Assembly: GCF_015158295.1 (NCBI RefSeq) | Contig: NZ_JACDXV010000004.1 | Span: 124,001 to 188,000 of the forward strand | DNA from: Devosia faecipullorum | GTDB lineage: Bacteria; Pseudomonadota; Alphaproteobacteria; Rhizobiales; Devosiaceae | Reading direction: 5' to 3' | Length of the DNA stretch: 64,000 nucleotides | Shown: one piece after another, positions 19,146 through 28,143 of the stretch | Numbering within the stretch: position 1 is the stretch's first letter | How the letters are laid out: each line of letters begins with the position of its first letter | Notes under the pieces: model-generated | Databases searched by the model: none | Told to the model about the DNA's origin: nothing | The model's input: only the letters and a program-made list of their open reading frames with translations | Made by a program: the position numbers and the translations under genes

Positions 19146-20555
19146 CTAGGCGGCGGGAAGTTCCAGCGCGGCCCGCACACCGGGCCCATTGTCCTGGATG
19201 CGAAGCTCCCCCCCATGTAGGCGCGCCACGGCATTGACCAGCGACAGACCAAGCCCCGAACCGGGCTCGGAGCGGCTTTGTTCCAGCCGCACGAAGCGCT
19301 CAAGCACCCGTTTCCGATCCGGCTCGGGAATACCGGCGCCATTATCGGCGACAACAATGCGCACCAAATTTTTGTCGCGGCGGAGTTCGACGTCGATTCG
19401 ACCGGCACCACTTCCCTCGGGCTGCGCATATTTCACCGCATTTTCGAGAAGATTGACCATGGCCTGGCCGATCAGTTCCCGATTGGCCTTGAGCATCACA
19501 TTCGGTTCGATCGTGGTGGCAATCTCGATATTGGCATCTTCGGCCACCGGACCATAAAGCTCGGCCAGATCGGCAACGACATCACTGACATTGACTTCGG
19601 ACAGCATTCCCGAAGGCGTGCCGGCCTCGACGCGGGCGATCAGCAGCAGCGCATTGAAGGTCTGGATCAGCCGGTCGCTTTCACCGATGACGGCCTCGAG
19701 CGCATCCTTGCGCATCTCGTCGGTGGCGGTGTCGCGCAAAGCGGATTCGGCCTTGTTGCGCAGACGGGTCAGCGGGGTTTTGAGGTCGTGCGCGACATTG
19801 TCGGTCACTTCCTTGAGGCCCTGAAGCAATTGTTCGATCCGGTCGAGCATAGCGTTGAGATTGGTCGCCAGTCCGTCGAATTCATCATTGCGGCTGGTGA
19901 CGGGAACACGTTCGGACAGATTGCCCGACATGATCTTGGTCGAGGTATCACGGATCGTATCGATCCGGCGCAGCACGCGCCGCGCAGTTATGCCGCCGGC
20001 GATGACGGAGAACAGAATGATGCCCACAACGCCAGCCAGAAAACTCTGGAGAATGATGGCGGAATAGCCGCGCCGCTCGACCACGTCGCGGCCGACAACC
20101 AGCCGCATTCCATTGCTTAATTCGATTGAGCGCACCACGGCGACACCGGAGCGCTGCGGCATGTCGGCGTTGGCCTCGTCCCCTCCCCAGGGATCAGGCC
20201 GCTCATAGTCGAAGCTATAGACACCAGGATCAATCAAGACCTCAGCCGGCACGTCGTTGAGATTACCCAGCAGCATCAGCCCCGAGGAATCGCCCAGAAA
20301 ATAAAGGCCCGGCCCAGGCTGGGAGGATACGCGGTCGACGGCAAATGCCAGCGCCCTTATGCCTTGGCGCGCCTCGATGCGTTGAAACTGGGCCACTTCA
20401 CGCTCGATGTCGTTCGCCTGCTGACGCTGGATCGACAGGCTCGACTGCCAGCCGATAAAGGCAAGCAGCAGGATGGCGAAAACGACGAAGATAGCGATAA
20501 AGGTGACGGTCAGGCGAACGGTGGACGTGCGCCAGACCTGGACAAGCTGGCTCAT
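19146..20555 (-). CDS. Sensor histidine kinase with HAMP domain
   Basis: Inner-membrane kinase of 469 residues paired with the regulator immediately upstream (3 bp apart). A first transmembrane helix (about residues 15-40) and a second (about 180-205) frame a periplasmic sensor domain of about 140 residues. A HAMP linker follows, then the phosphoacceptor site VAHDLKTPLTRLRNKAE, and an ATPase domain with LLENAVKYA, DNGAGIPEPDR and GSGLGLSLV. All catalytic boxes look intact. Its place between degP and glnE hints at an envelope-related signal, but that is inference from position only. Confidence 0.9.
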   Translation of the reverse strand: MSQLVQVWRTSTVRLTVTFIAIFVVFAILLLAFIGWQSSLSIQRQQANDIEREVAQFQRIEARQGIRALAFAVDRVSSQPGPGLYFLGDSSGLMLLGNLNDVPAEVLIDPGVYSFDYERPDPWGGDEANADMPQRSGVAVVRSIELSNGMRLVVGRDVVERRGYSAIILQSFLAGVVGIILFSVIAGGITARRVLRRIDTIRDTSTKIMSGNLSERVPVTSRNDEFDGLATNLNAMLDRIEQLLQGLKEVTDNVAHDLKTPLTRLRNKAESALRDTATDEMRKDALEAVIGESDRLIQTFNALLLIARVEAGTPSGMLSEVNVSDVVADLAELYGPVAEDANIEIATTIEPNVMLKANRELIGQAMVNLLENAVKYAQPEGSGAGRIDVELRRDKNLVRIVVADNGAGIPEPDRKRVLERFVRLEQSRSEPGSGLGLSLVNAVARLHGGELRIQDNGPGVRAALELPAA

Positions 20556-20558
20556 GGC

Positions 20559-21230
20559 CTAGTCCCGGATCATATAGCCGGCGCCGCGCACCGTATGCAG
20601 GAGCGGTACGGCATAGCCCTTGTCGATCTTGGACCGCAGGCGCGACATATGCACGTCGATGACATTGGTCTGCGGATCGAAATGATAATCCCAGACATTT
20701 TCCAGCAGCATGGTGCGGGTCACCACCTTGCCTGCATGCTTCATCAGATATTCGAGCAGTCTGAATTCGCGGGGCTGTAACAGGATGTTCTCGCCATCGC
20801 GCTCCACCTTACGGCTGAGCCGGTCCAATGACAGCCCGCCCACAATGTAGCTGGTGGCCGCTTCGGAAGGGCTGGAGCGGCGAGCCAGAACCTCGACACG
20901 CGCCAGCAATTCGGTGAAGGCATAGGGCTTGGTCAGGTAGTCGTCACCGCCGGCGCGCAGGCCGGTGACGCGGTCATCCACCTCGCCCAGAGCCGACAGG
21001 ATCAGCACTGGCGTCTTGTCGCCCTCGGCTCGCAGGCTTTCGACAATCGAGAGCCCGTCGCGGCGGGGCAACATGCGATCCACGATCAGCACGTCGTAAT
21101 CCATGCCAGAGGCCATGGCATAGCCGGTCTCGCCGTCGGCAGCATGGTGGCTTATATGGCCCGCCTCATCGAGCGCCTGCACGAGATAGCTGGCCGCTTC
21201 GCGGTCGTCCTCGATCAGCAGAATTTTCAA
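20559..21230 (-). CDS. OmpR-family response regulator (TTG start proposed)
   Basis: Two-domain DNA-binding response regulator, 223 residues. The receiver domain begins KILLIEDDREAASYL and keeps the phosphoacceptor aspartate in VLIVDRMLP, the Thr/Ser and the Lys in YLTKPY. The C-terminal winged helix contains LLQPREFRLLEYL and ends HTVRGAGYMIRD. The nearest ATG (21266) sits in the loop of a perfect 10-bp hairpin and would add 12 residues before the receiver fold. A TTG at 21230 places the initiator directly before KILLIEDD, with GGAG 9 nt upstream, so the TTG is preferred. It is followed by its kinase after 3 bp and preceded by degP. Confidence 0.88.
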   Translation of the reverse strand: MKILLIEDDREAASYLVQALDEAGHISHHAADGETGYAMASGMDYDVLIVDRMLPRRDGLSIVESLRAEGDKTPVLILSALGEVDDRVTGLRAGGDDYLTKPYAFTELLARVEVLARRSSPSEAATSYIVGGLSLDRLSRKVERDGENILLQPREFRLLEYLMKHAGKVVTRTMLLENVWDYHFDPQTNVIDVHMSRLRSKIDKGYAVPLLHTVRGAGYMIRD

Positions 21231-21251
21231 TGCCGGACGCTCCAGTTGAAA

Positions 21252-21279
21252 CGGCCCCGGAACCATGGCTCCGGGGCCG
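21252..21279 (-). terminator. 10-bp hairpin between degP and the response regulator gene
   Basis: Perfect inverted repeat with arms CGGCCCCGGA / TCCGGGGCCG and an 8-nt loop, 7 bp after the degP stop. On the transcribed strand it is followed only by TTTCAA, so it is at best a weak terminator. It may attenuate, or protect the degP message from decay, while allowing some read-through into the regulator-kinase-glnE genes. Confidence 0.6.
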
Positions 21280-21286
21280 ACGCATA

Positions 21287-22822
21287 TTACTCGGTGATCG
21301 GCAGTCCGATGAAGCGGGCTTCACCGTTGCGGGCCACCTTGACCAAGGCCGTATTGAGGCCCTTTTCCTGCACTGCAGCAATGGCCTGATCGAAGTCGCC
21401 GGCGGTCTGCACCACCTTGTTGTCGACTTCCAGAACCACATCGCCGGTGGCGATGCCGCGCTGGCTGGCAGCGCTGTCGGCCTCGACATTCTGGACCAGC
21501 AGGCCGCCCGATCCGTCACCGTTTGGCACCAGGGTCAACCCGAGGCTGGTCGTGGCTTCCGGCAATACCTCAGGAGGCATCGGGGATTGCGGATTGGCCT
21601 GCGCCGTCTCATCGAGCTGGACGAGCTGCACCGAAATGGTCGTTTCGGCCCCATCACGCCACAGCGTCAGTTCCACGGTCGAGTTCGGAGCCTTGCCGGC
21701 AATAGTGCGGCTGAGATCGAGCGCATCGTCGATCTGATCGCCATCGACCTTGAGGATGATGTCGCCCGACTTGACGCCGGCAGCACCGGCAGGGCCATCT
21801 TCGGTCGGCTCACGCACAATGGCGCCACGGGCATTGGGCAGGCCGACACCAGCGGCAATGTCCTTGCTGACGTCCTGAATGGAGACGCCAAGATAGCCGC
21901 GCGTTACCGTGCCGTCCTCGATCAGCTGGCCGATGATCTGCTTGACCGTGTGGGCTGGGATGGCGAAGGCAATACCGACATTGCCGCCATTGGGCGAGTA
22001 GATGGCGGTATTCACGCCCACCACTTCACCATTGGTATTGAACGCCGGACCGCCCGAATTGCCGGTATTGACCGCCGCGTCGATCTGCAGGAAATCGCCA
22101 TAGCTGGAGCCGCCAATATTGCGGCCGGAACCGGAAATGACGCCGACAGTGACGGTGCCACCGAGACCGAATGGATTGCCGACGGCAACCACCCAATCGC
22201 CCACGCGGCTGGCTTCTTCCTCAAAGGTCACGAACGGCAGATCCTGCCCATCGATCTTGAGCACGGCCAGGTCGGTACGCTCGTCAGTGCCGACGATTTT
22301 CGCCACCTGCTCACTGCCGTCCTCGAACACCACTGTGACCTTCACCGCATCTTCGACGACGTGATTGTTAGTCACGACATAGCCGTCTTGAGATATGATG
22401 AAGCCGGAGCCCGCAGCCATGAACTGGCGCGGCTCGCGCTCACCGCCTTGCGAGCCCTGCCCGCCAGGTCCGCTATTGCCGAACTGGTCGAAGAAATCTC
22501 GGAAGGGATGATCGTCCGGCAGATCGGGAAAGTTGAACTCGAAGTTGAAATCGCGGCCGCCGCGCTGAACCGTGTTGCGCCCGGGCGCTTCGGCTTCGAC
22601 GCGGATGGAGACCACCGCGGGCTTCACGGCCTCGACAAGGTCGGCAAAGCCCTGCTGGACCGAGGTTTGCGGAACGATGATCTGCGCAGCGTTCTGCACC
22701 TGCGCATTGGCGGCCTGGCCGGTCATGACGAATGCGGTGGACACACCGCCAATGCCGACCAGCAGCGCCAGCGCCGAGGCGCCGAGCCAGCGACTTGTAC
22801 GCGAGATTAGAGTCGAACGCAT
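21287..22822 (-). CDS. degP: Do-family periplasmic serine endoprotease DegP/HtrA
   Basis: Periplasmic protease and chaperone that degrades misfolded envelope proteins. It has 511 residues. An N-terminal signal (RWLGASALALLVGIGGVSTAF) leads to an Ala-x-Ala type cleavage region near ANAQ. The trypsin-like domain shows the triad: His in VTNNHVVEDA, Asp in DERTDLAVLKI and Ser in NTGNSGGPAF. Two PDZ domains follow (about 300-390 and 410-505), as in DegP/DegQ/MucD and unlike single-PDZ DegS. A Gly/Gln-rich insert (residues about 100-125) precedes the protease core. The start has AAGGAG 10 nt upstream. It follows ccmH and precedes the two-component genes. A heat-shock-type promoter is possible in the 125-bp gap upstream. 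Confidence 0.95.
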   Translation of the reverse strand: MRSTLISRTSRWLGASALALLVGIGGVSTAFVMTGQAANAQVQNAAQIIVPQTSVQQGFADLVEAVKPAVVSIRVEAEAPGRNTVQRGGRDFNFEFNFPDLPDDHPFRDFFDQFGNSGPGGQGSQGGEREPRQFMAAGSGFIISQDGYVVTNNHVVEDAVKVTVVFEDGSEQVAKIVGTDERTDLAVLKIDGQDLPFVTFEEEASRVGDWVVAVGNPFGLGGTVTVGVISGSGRNIGGSSYGDFLQIDAAVNTGNSGGPAFNTNGEVVGVNTAIYSPNGGNVGIAFAIPAHTVKQIIGQLIEDGTVTRGYLGVSIQDVSKDIAAGVGLPNARGAIVREPTEDGPAGAAGVKSGDIILKVDGDQIDDALDLSRTIAGKAPNSTVELTLWRDGAETTISVQLVQLDETAQANPQSPMPPEVLPEATTSLGLTLVPNGDGSGGLLVQNVEADSAASQRGIATGDVVLEVDNKVVQTAGDFDQAIAAVQEKGLNTALVKVARNGEARFIGLPITE

Positions 22823-22869
22823 AGGAAAGGGTCTCCTTCGTTTAAGCTCTCAACAGCTTGTGGCCATAG

Positions 22870-22897
22870 ATATGGAACAGCGCGCCTTGCTGTGAAG
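22870..22897 (-). promoter_or_regulatory. Candidate RpoH-type promoter for degP
   Basis: On the minus strand CTTCACA (22891-22897) and TCCATAT (22870-22876) are separated by 14 nt. This resembles the heat-shock sigma consensus CTTGAAA / CCCATNT with mismatches in each box. The predicted start of transcription would lie about 40 nt before the degP ATG. A spacing and motif match by eye only. Confidence 0.35.
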
Positions 22898-22947
22898 TTG
22901 CGTCCACATTAAGCTTTGGCAATGTTGCTGGCGAGATTGCGGCTGCG

Positions 22948-23412
22948 TTATTGCCGATCTTCGCCGCGCTGCAATTCTGCCAGCGCAGCTTCTTCTTCAC
23001 CCGTCAGCGGGCGCACCGCCGATATTGCATTGCTCCGCCGCGCCACAAACAGCGCGCCGAGCCCGATCAGCAGCAGGATGGGCGCTGCTATCCACAGCAG
23101 GATCGTGTGTCCGCCGAGACGCGGATTGAGCAGCACATATTCGCCGTAGCGGTCGACGATATATTGCTCGACTTCGGCATTGCTGTCGCCGGCCACCAGG
23201 CGCTCGCGGACCAGAAGACGCAGATCGCGCGCCAGGTCGGCATCGCTGTCATCGATGGACTGATTCTGGCAGACCAGGCATCTCAGGCCCGCCGAAAGGT
23301 CGCGCGCCCGCGCTTCGAGCGCCGGGTCGGACAGAATTTCGTCCGGCCCCACGGCCAGAACCGGCGTTGAAAAAGCGAGAAGAACGCAGAGTAAAAGCGC
23401 CCGCAATCTCAT
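22948..23412 (-). CDS. ccmH: Cytochrome c maturation protein CcmH
   Basis: Periplasmic thiol-redox subunit that keeps the apocytochrome c heme-binding cysteines reduced for ligation; 154 residues. It carries an N-terminal signal (MRLRALLLCVLLAFSTPVLA), the conserved motif LRCLVCQNQSI with both redox cysteines, and one C-terminal transmembrane helix (ILLWIAAPILLLIGLGALFV). The ATG at 23412 overlaps the ccmF stop by 4 bp (ATGA), which fixes the start although the frame is open further upstream. It is the last gene of ccmI-ccmE-ccmF-ccmH, called cycHJKL in rhizobia. Confidence 0.95.
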   Translation of the reverse strand: MRLRALLLCVLLAFSTPVLAVGPDEILSDPALEARARDLSAGLRCLVCQNQSIDDSDADLARDLRLLVRERLVAGDSNAEVEQYIVDRYGEYVLLNPRLGGHTILLWIAAPILLLIGLGALFVARRSNAISAVRPLTGEEEAALAELQRGEDRQ

Positions 23413-25382
23413 TGCGCGGCCTCTGGCACCGCCTTGCGGGCCTGCTGCGGCGCACCGATGCGCAGTTTTCGGTCTGTAAGAGAGAGAACTCCCGCGCCGG
23501 CCATGACGAGGCAACCGATCCAGATGAGCAGGATATAGGGCTTGTGCCAGACGCGGATCACATGCGTGTCGTCCAGCGGCTCGCCAAGCTGGAGATAGAG
23601 CTGGGAAAGGCCATAGGTCTGTATGGCCGCTTCGGTGGTTGGCATGCCATTGGACACATAGGTGCGCCGCTCGGCTTCAAGCCGCGCAACTCCCCCACCG
23701 GGAGCGGTGACGGTGAAAATGCCGGTATCGGCGAGATAGTTCGGCCCCGCGATCTGCTCGAAGCTGGTCATGGCGATGACATAGCCGGAGAGTTCGGTGC
23801 TTTGACCGGGATTGAGCGTGGTGACCGTCTCGGTTTCCCAGGCGGAAACCGAGACGATGCCGAGAACGGTTAGGCCCAGCCCCAGATGGCCGATAGCAGT
23901 GGACCAGATGCTGCGCGGCAGGCCCGCCAGCCGCCGCAGACTGTCCCGCAAGGGAATACGGCCCAGCTTAGCGCGCTCGATCAGTTCGGCGATCGAGCCG
24001 AGGCTCACCCAGAAGCCCAGCAATAGCCCGATCGGCGCCAGCGAGATCGACACCCCGCCCAGCGCCGAAATCAGCACCGTGAGAAACACGGCGAGCGCCG
24101 CCATGCCCACGAGGCGCTGCCCCGCCGCAACCAGGTCGGCCCTTTTCCAGGCCAGCAAGGGCCCGAAGGGCAGGACCAGCAGCAGCGGCGCCATCAAGGC
24201 TCCAAATGTGAAGTCGAAAAAGGGCGCGCCGACCGAAATCGTGGTGCCGGTCAGTGCATCGAGCAGCAACGGATAGAGCGTTCCCACCAACACGGCTCCC
24301 ACGGCAGTGGCGAGGAACAGATTGTTGAGGATGAGGGCGCCTTCGCGGCTGATCGGGGCAAACAGGCCGCCCTGGCGCAGCGATGGCGCTCGCATTGCGA
24401 ACAGCAGGAAAGCGCCGCCGATCAGCACGGCGAGCATGGACAGGATGACCAGGCCGCGCGTCGGGTCGCTGGCAAAGGTATGCACCGAGGTCAGGATGCC
24501 CGAGCGCACCAGGAACGTGCCGAGCAGGGACAGCGAGAAGGTAATGATGGCGAGAAAGACGGTCCAGATTTTCAGCGCATTGCGCTTTTCCATCACAAGC
24601 GCCGAGTGCAAGAGCGCGGTGCCGGCCAGCCAGGGCATGAAACTGGCATTTTCCACCGGATCCCAGAACCACCAGCCACCCCAGCCCAACTCGTAATAGG
24701 CCCAATAGGAGCCCATGGCGATACCGAGCGTCAGGAAGGTCCAGCTCAGCATGGTCCAGGGGCGCACCCAGCGCGCCCACGTCTGGTCGATGCGGCCCGA
24801 TATCAGCGCGGCAATGGCGAAGGAGAAACAAACCGAGAAGCCGACATAGCCCGAATAAAGCAGCGGCGGATGGATGGCGAGGCCGATATCCTGAAGGATC
24901 GGGTTGAGATCGGCCCCTTCCAGCGGCGGCGGGCTCAGACGCTCGAACGGGTTGGAGGTGAGCAGCGTGAACCCGGCAAAGCAGGCGGTCAGCAGGCTCT
25001 GCGTGCCCAGAACCAGATTGGCGAGATCGGATGGCAGGCGGCGGCCGAATGCGGCAACCAGCGCTCCGAACAGCACAAGAATGAGGATCCACAGCAACAT
25101 GGACCCTTCGTGATTGCCCCAGACGCCGGAAATCTTGAAAATCAGCGGCTTGAGCGAATGGGAATGGTTGGCCGCCAGCTTGAGGCTGAAATCGGAGACG
25201 ACGAAAGCCTGCACCAGAGCCAAAAAAGCCAGCGCCACCAAAACGAATTGCAGCACCGACGCATGGCTCAAGACCCGCGCCAGTGTTTCGCCCCGCCGCC
25301 ACAGCAACAGGCCGCCCACGGCGGAAACCGAGGCGATGGCGAAAGCCAGGATCAGCGCGAAATGGCCAAGTTCGATGCTCAC
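23409..25382 (-). CDS. ccmF: Heme lyase CcmF
   Basis: Integral membrane subunit of the cytochrome c heme lyase; it receives heme from CcmE and attaches it to apocytochrome with CcmH and CcmI. It has 657 residues with about 14-15 hydrophobic helices. The tryptophan-rich heme-handling motif is visible as GWGGWWFWDPVENASFMPWL, with WGNHEGSMLLW and the PPLLYSGYVGF region upstream. The start is taken as GTG at 25382 because it overlaps the ccmE stop (GTGA, 4 bp) and begins SIELGHFALILAF as in homologues. The frame extends 8 codons further upstream, which would run into ccmE. Confidence 0.96.
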   Translation of the reverse strand: MSIELGHFALILAFAIASVSAVGGLLLWRRGETLARVLSHASVLQFVLVALAFLALVQAFVVSDFSLKLAANHSHSLKPLIFKISGVWGNHEGSMLLWILILVLFGALVAAFGRRLPSDLANLVLGTQSLLTACFAGFTLLTSNPFERLSPPPLEGADLNPILQDIGLAIHPPLLYSGYVGFSVCFSFAIAALISGRIDQTWARWVRPWTMLSWTFLTLGIAMGSYWAYYELGWGGWWFWDPVENASFMPWLAGTALLHSALVMEKRNALKIWTVFLAIITFSLSLLGTFLVRSGILTSVHTFASDPTRGLVILSMLAVLIGGAFLLFAMRAPSLRQGGLFAPISREGALILNNLFLATAVGAVLVGTLYPLLLDALTGTTISVGAPFFDFTFGALMAPLLLVLPFGPLLAWKRADLVAAGQRLVGMAALAVFLTVLISALGGVSISLAPIGLLLGFWVSLGSIAELIERAKLGRIPLRDSLRRLAGLPRSIWSTAIGHLGLGLTVLGIVSVSAWETETVTTLNPGQSTELSGYVIAMTSFEQIAGPNYLADTGIFTVTAPGGGVARLEAERRTYVSNGMPTTEAAIQTYGLSQLYLQLGEPLDDTHVIRVWHKPYILLIWIGCLVMAGAGVLSLTDRKLRIGAPQQARKAVPEAAQ

Positions 25383-25855
25383 TGGCCGCCGGCCTCCGGC
25401 CGCCATTCGCCCTGCGCCTTCAGCGCCTCAACCACTTCCTTGGGGATGTAGTTTTCGTCATGCTTGGCCAGCACATTGGTGGCGATGAAGACGCCATCCG
25501 GCCCCATGCTGCCTTCGGCGACAACGCCCTGTCCTTCGCGGAACAGGTCCGGCAGAATGCCGTCGTAGTGGGCCAATATGTCCATGCCGCCATCGGTGAT
25601 GGCGAAAGTGTTGCGCTGCCCCTCGCGGATCCAGCTTGCTTCCTTCACCAGACCGCCCAGCCTTATGGGCTGGCCGACAGCCACTTCGCGTGCCGCGACG
25701 TCGCTGGGCGAATAGAAAAACACGATCTGGTCGCGCAGCGCGACCAGAACCAGCGTGGTGGCAATGGCAAGCACCACGGCAAGGCCGGCGATGATCGCCA
25801 GGCGCTTCTGCTTGCGGGTCATGCCCTTGCGGCGAACGTTGGCCTGCATGGTCAT
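25379..25855 (-). CDS. ccmE: Periplasmic heme chaperone CcmE
   Basis: Membrane-tethered chaperone that binds heme covalently and hands it to CcmF; 158 residues. A basic N-terminus and a single helix (LAIIAGLAVVLAIATTLVLVA) are followed by the OB-fold periplasmic domain. The heme-linking histidine lies in VLAKHDENYIPKEV, the conserved C-terminal motif. The ATG at 25855 overlaps the ccmI stop by 4 bp and its own stop overlaps the ccmF GTG, so all three genes are translationally coupled. Confidence 0.96.
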   Translation of the reverse strand: MTMQANVRRKGMTRKQKRLAIIAGLAVVLAIATTLVLVALRDQIVFFYSPSDVAAREVAVGQPIRLGGLVKEASWIREGQRNTFAITDGGMDILAHYDGILPDLFREGQGVVAEGSMGPDGVFIATNVLAKHDENYIPKEVVEALKAQGEWRPEAGGQ

Positions 25856-26928
25856 GGCGCACCTCCATTGAGCTTCAATCCCGCGCCCAGCGCGAGCGTA
25901 TCGAGTTCACCGCGATCAAACGCGGCCGGATAGGCCACGACCGCCGCATCATAGGCGGTCTGGGCATTGTCCAGATCACCGAGCACGATATAGGAGCGGA
26001 GCAGTTGCATCCATTCCTCAACCGTGCCGCCCTCCTGGGCCAGACGGTCGGCTAGCCCGCCAACCATCATCTGGATCATCTCCGCCTGTTGCTCGGCGGC
26101 GGAATCGACGCCATCTGCTTCGGCGACGGCAAGACCCTGCTGTGCCGCTGGCAGCCAGGCTTCGTCGCCACTGGCCAGCGCAATGGCCTCGCGCCAATAG
26201 TCCGCGGCGATTTCATAGTCTTCCAAGCGCATCGACTCCGCCGCGAGATAGAGCCGCGAGCGGACATGAGATGGATCGCCCTCAGCCGCAGCCCGCAATT
26301 GCTCCATCGCCTCGACCGATCCGGCATTGCCGGCCTCCAGCAGCAAGGCCTCTGCCAAATTGGTCTGCAATTCCGGCGTCGCTTCGGACAGCACAATGAT
26401 CTGCCGATAGGCATTGGCCGCGTCGGTAAATCGGCCAAGTTCCAGATAGGCCGGCGCGATGACGGTCCAGCCGCGCAGATCGTCCGGCGCCTGCGCCAGT
26501 CGGGCTTCGATCTGGAGGATGGCGTCATCAAGGCTGATATTCTGGGCCGCCAATTCGGGCCGGCCGGCCAGCGGCTGGGCCGGCAGATCCGGGCTGCCTA
26601 GCATGGCGTAGAGGCCCAGCCCCACCAGCGCCACGGCGCCAAGCCCAGCAAACAGGGCGCCGCGCCCGAGTTCGGTCTGCGGCGGCGCCGATTCCTTGCG
26701 AGCGCGGATCATTTCGCGCGCCAGTTCGCCCTTGGCCGCATCGGCCTGTTCGGAATCCAGCTTGCCATTGGCCAGATCGGTTTCGATACCGGCGAGCAAC
26801 AGGCGGAAATGGTCATTGGAATCGGCCATTTCGGGGCCGCTCACGTTGACCACGCGCCCGGCAGCCGCGTAAAATAACGCAGCGCAGGCAATGGCGGTAA
26901 TGGCAATGGCGATCGACCAGAAAATCAT
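25852..26928 (-). CDS. ccmI: Cytochrome c maturation protein CcmI
   Basis: Apocytochrome c chaperone of the heme lyase complex, 358 residues. It begins with a transmembrane helix (MIFWSIAIAITAIACAALFY), has a cytoplasmic loop with a leucine-rich coiled segment (about 40-95), a second helix near 100-120, and a periplasmic domain of tetratricopeptide-like repeats (about residues 145-330). The ATG at 26928 is chosen because it puts helix 1 at the N-terminus; the frame is open 25 codons further up. First gene of the ccm operon. A 138-bp gap separates it from the divergent SoxB-like gene. Confidence 0.92.
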   Translation of the reverse strand: MIFWSIAIAITAIACAALFYAAAGRVVNVSGPEMADSNDHFRLLLAGIETDLANGKLDSEQADAAKGELAREMIRARKESAPPQTELGRGALFAGLGAVALVGLGLYAMLGSPDLPAQPLAGRPELAAQNISLDDAILQIEARLAQAPDDLRGWTVIAPAYLELGRFTDAANAYRQIIVLSEATPELQTNLAEALLLEAGNAGSVEAMEQLRAAAEGDPSHVRSRLYLAAESMRLEDYEIAADYWREAIALASGDEAWLPAAQQGLAVAEADGVDSAAEQQAEMIQMMVGGLADRLAQEGGTVEEWMQLLRSYIVLGDLDNAQTAYDAAVVAYPAAFDRGELDTLALGAGLKLNGGAP

Positions 26929-27066
26929 CGGCCCCAGATGCGTCCATGCTTGGCGTGACAAGGCTGCGTTCTCTATAAGCCGAATGCGGCGAAAAACCAC
27001 CAAAACAGCGCATCGCGGGGCGGACGCATTGCCACAGGGACCGCTCGCCGCAGGTCAGTTGGCCGC

Positions 27067-28143
27067 ATGAGCGGAACTGTCGTCGACTTCGCCGTTTTTG
27101 GTTCGACGCCGCTGGCGCGCCTGCTGGCGGGCCTGCTCGCGGACATGCATGGAAGGCAGGTCGTTCATATCGGCGACAGCCCCTCGATCTATAGGCTGAC
27201 GCGGAGTATCGACCTCTCCGTCGCTCCGATCACCCGGCCCGAAAGCTGGGCCCTATTGGGCCGATCCGTCGATGAGACCCTGAAACTCATTGCGCGCCTA
27301 GCGGGCCGAAATGCCTGGGGCCATGCCGATCCGGTCTTTTTCGCCGACGATCCGCGCGCCGAAGAGGCCCTCTCGCATATGCGCCATATGGCGCAGGGCT
27401 TCGGAATTGCGACTGAGCCGACCCCACCCTCGCTGCTCGGCGGAAACCGTAGCGGCATCTGCCTTCGAGATGCGGTTCGGCTCAATCGGGCGGTTCTGGA
27501 GCCGGGGATCGAGACGTGGCTGAAACGGGCGGGCGTATTACATCTCAAGCCCCAAACTGTGACAACAGAGCCCGGCGGCAGCGCAGAACTCGTCGCTGGC
27601 GGCTCGGTCTTTCACGCCAGGCAGGCTATTCTGGCGGATGATGACGCCATCATCGCCCATTTGCCGCGCCGCCAATGGCCTGCCTTGCTGCGCCAGCAGC
27701 AGGCTGCGTCCATCCTTGCTTTTTCGGCCCCGAAACTGGTCGCCCCAATCATGTTGAACATCCAATCCGGCCTGACGCTGATACAACAGGAAAACGGCCT
27801 CGCCGCCATCGGCCTGGGGGAAATGGCTCAGGTTTCCAGCCAGACAAGGGCGCTCCTCGATCAGAATCGCCCAGTCGAGCAGACGGGCCAGACCAATTTC
27901 GCCGTGCTCACCACCAGCGACGGCGCGCCAGCAATGGGCCGCGTAGCCGGAACTGGCGTCGACATCGTCGCCGCCATGGGCATGATTGGCGCCTTCCTCG
28001 CGCCAGCCCTGGCGCGCTGGCTCTGCGGGGAGAGCGACGGGCCCGATGAAGCGGCATGGTTCGGGGCGAGGCTGGTGTCCCGTGAGGCAAAGCCGGCTTT
28101 GGTTGGCGATTTCGTGCCCATTGCCGCGGGTGTGTCGGCATGA
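27067..28143 (+). CDS. Divergent SoxB/DAO-like FAD protein, first gene of a reduced SoxBA-like pair
   Basis: A 358-residue protein whose ends fit the D-amino-acid-oxidase/SoxB fold. The N-terminus VDFAVFGSTPLARLLAGLLA is a worn FAD-binding beta-alpha-beta motif that lacks the usual GxGxxG. Near the C-terminus SDGAPAMGRVAGTGVDIVAA and GAFLAPALARWL match the FAD-closing segment of that family. The middle is poorly conserved, and no covalent-flavin cysteine or histidine can be assigned. It overlaps the next gene by 4 bp (ATGA), so the two products probably form one complex. A role as an oxidoreductase is inferred; the substrate is unknown, and weak or lost FAD binding is possible. Confidence 0.6.
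   Translation: MSGTVVDFAVFGSTPLARLLAGLLADMHGRQVVHIGDSPSIYRLTRSIDLSVAPITRPESWALLGRSVDETLKLIARLAGRNAWGHADPVFFADDPRAEEALSHMRHMAQGFGIATEPTPPSLLGGNRSGICLRDAVRLNRAVLEPGIETWLKRAGVLHLKPQTVTTEPGGSAELVAGGSVFHARQAILADDDAIIAHLPRRQWPALLRQQQAASILAFSAPKLVAPIMLNIQSGLTLIQQENGLAAIGLGEMAQVSSQTRALLDQNRPVEQTGQTNFAVLTTSDGAPAMGRVAGTGVDIVAAMGMIGAFLAPALARWLCGESDGPDEAAWFGARLVSREAKPALVGDFVPIAAGVSA

Noticed and set aside
21252-21279. Strong intrinsic terminator after degP
   Set aside because: The stem is perfect but is followed by TTTCAA, not a T-run, so only partial termination is claimed.
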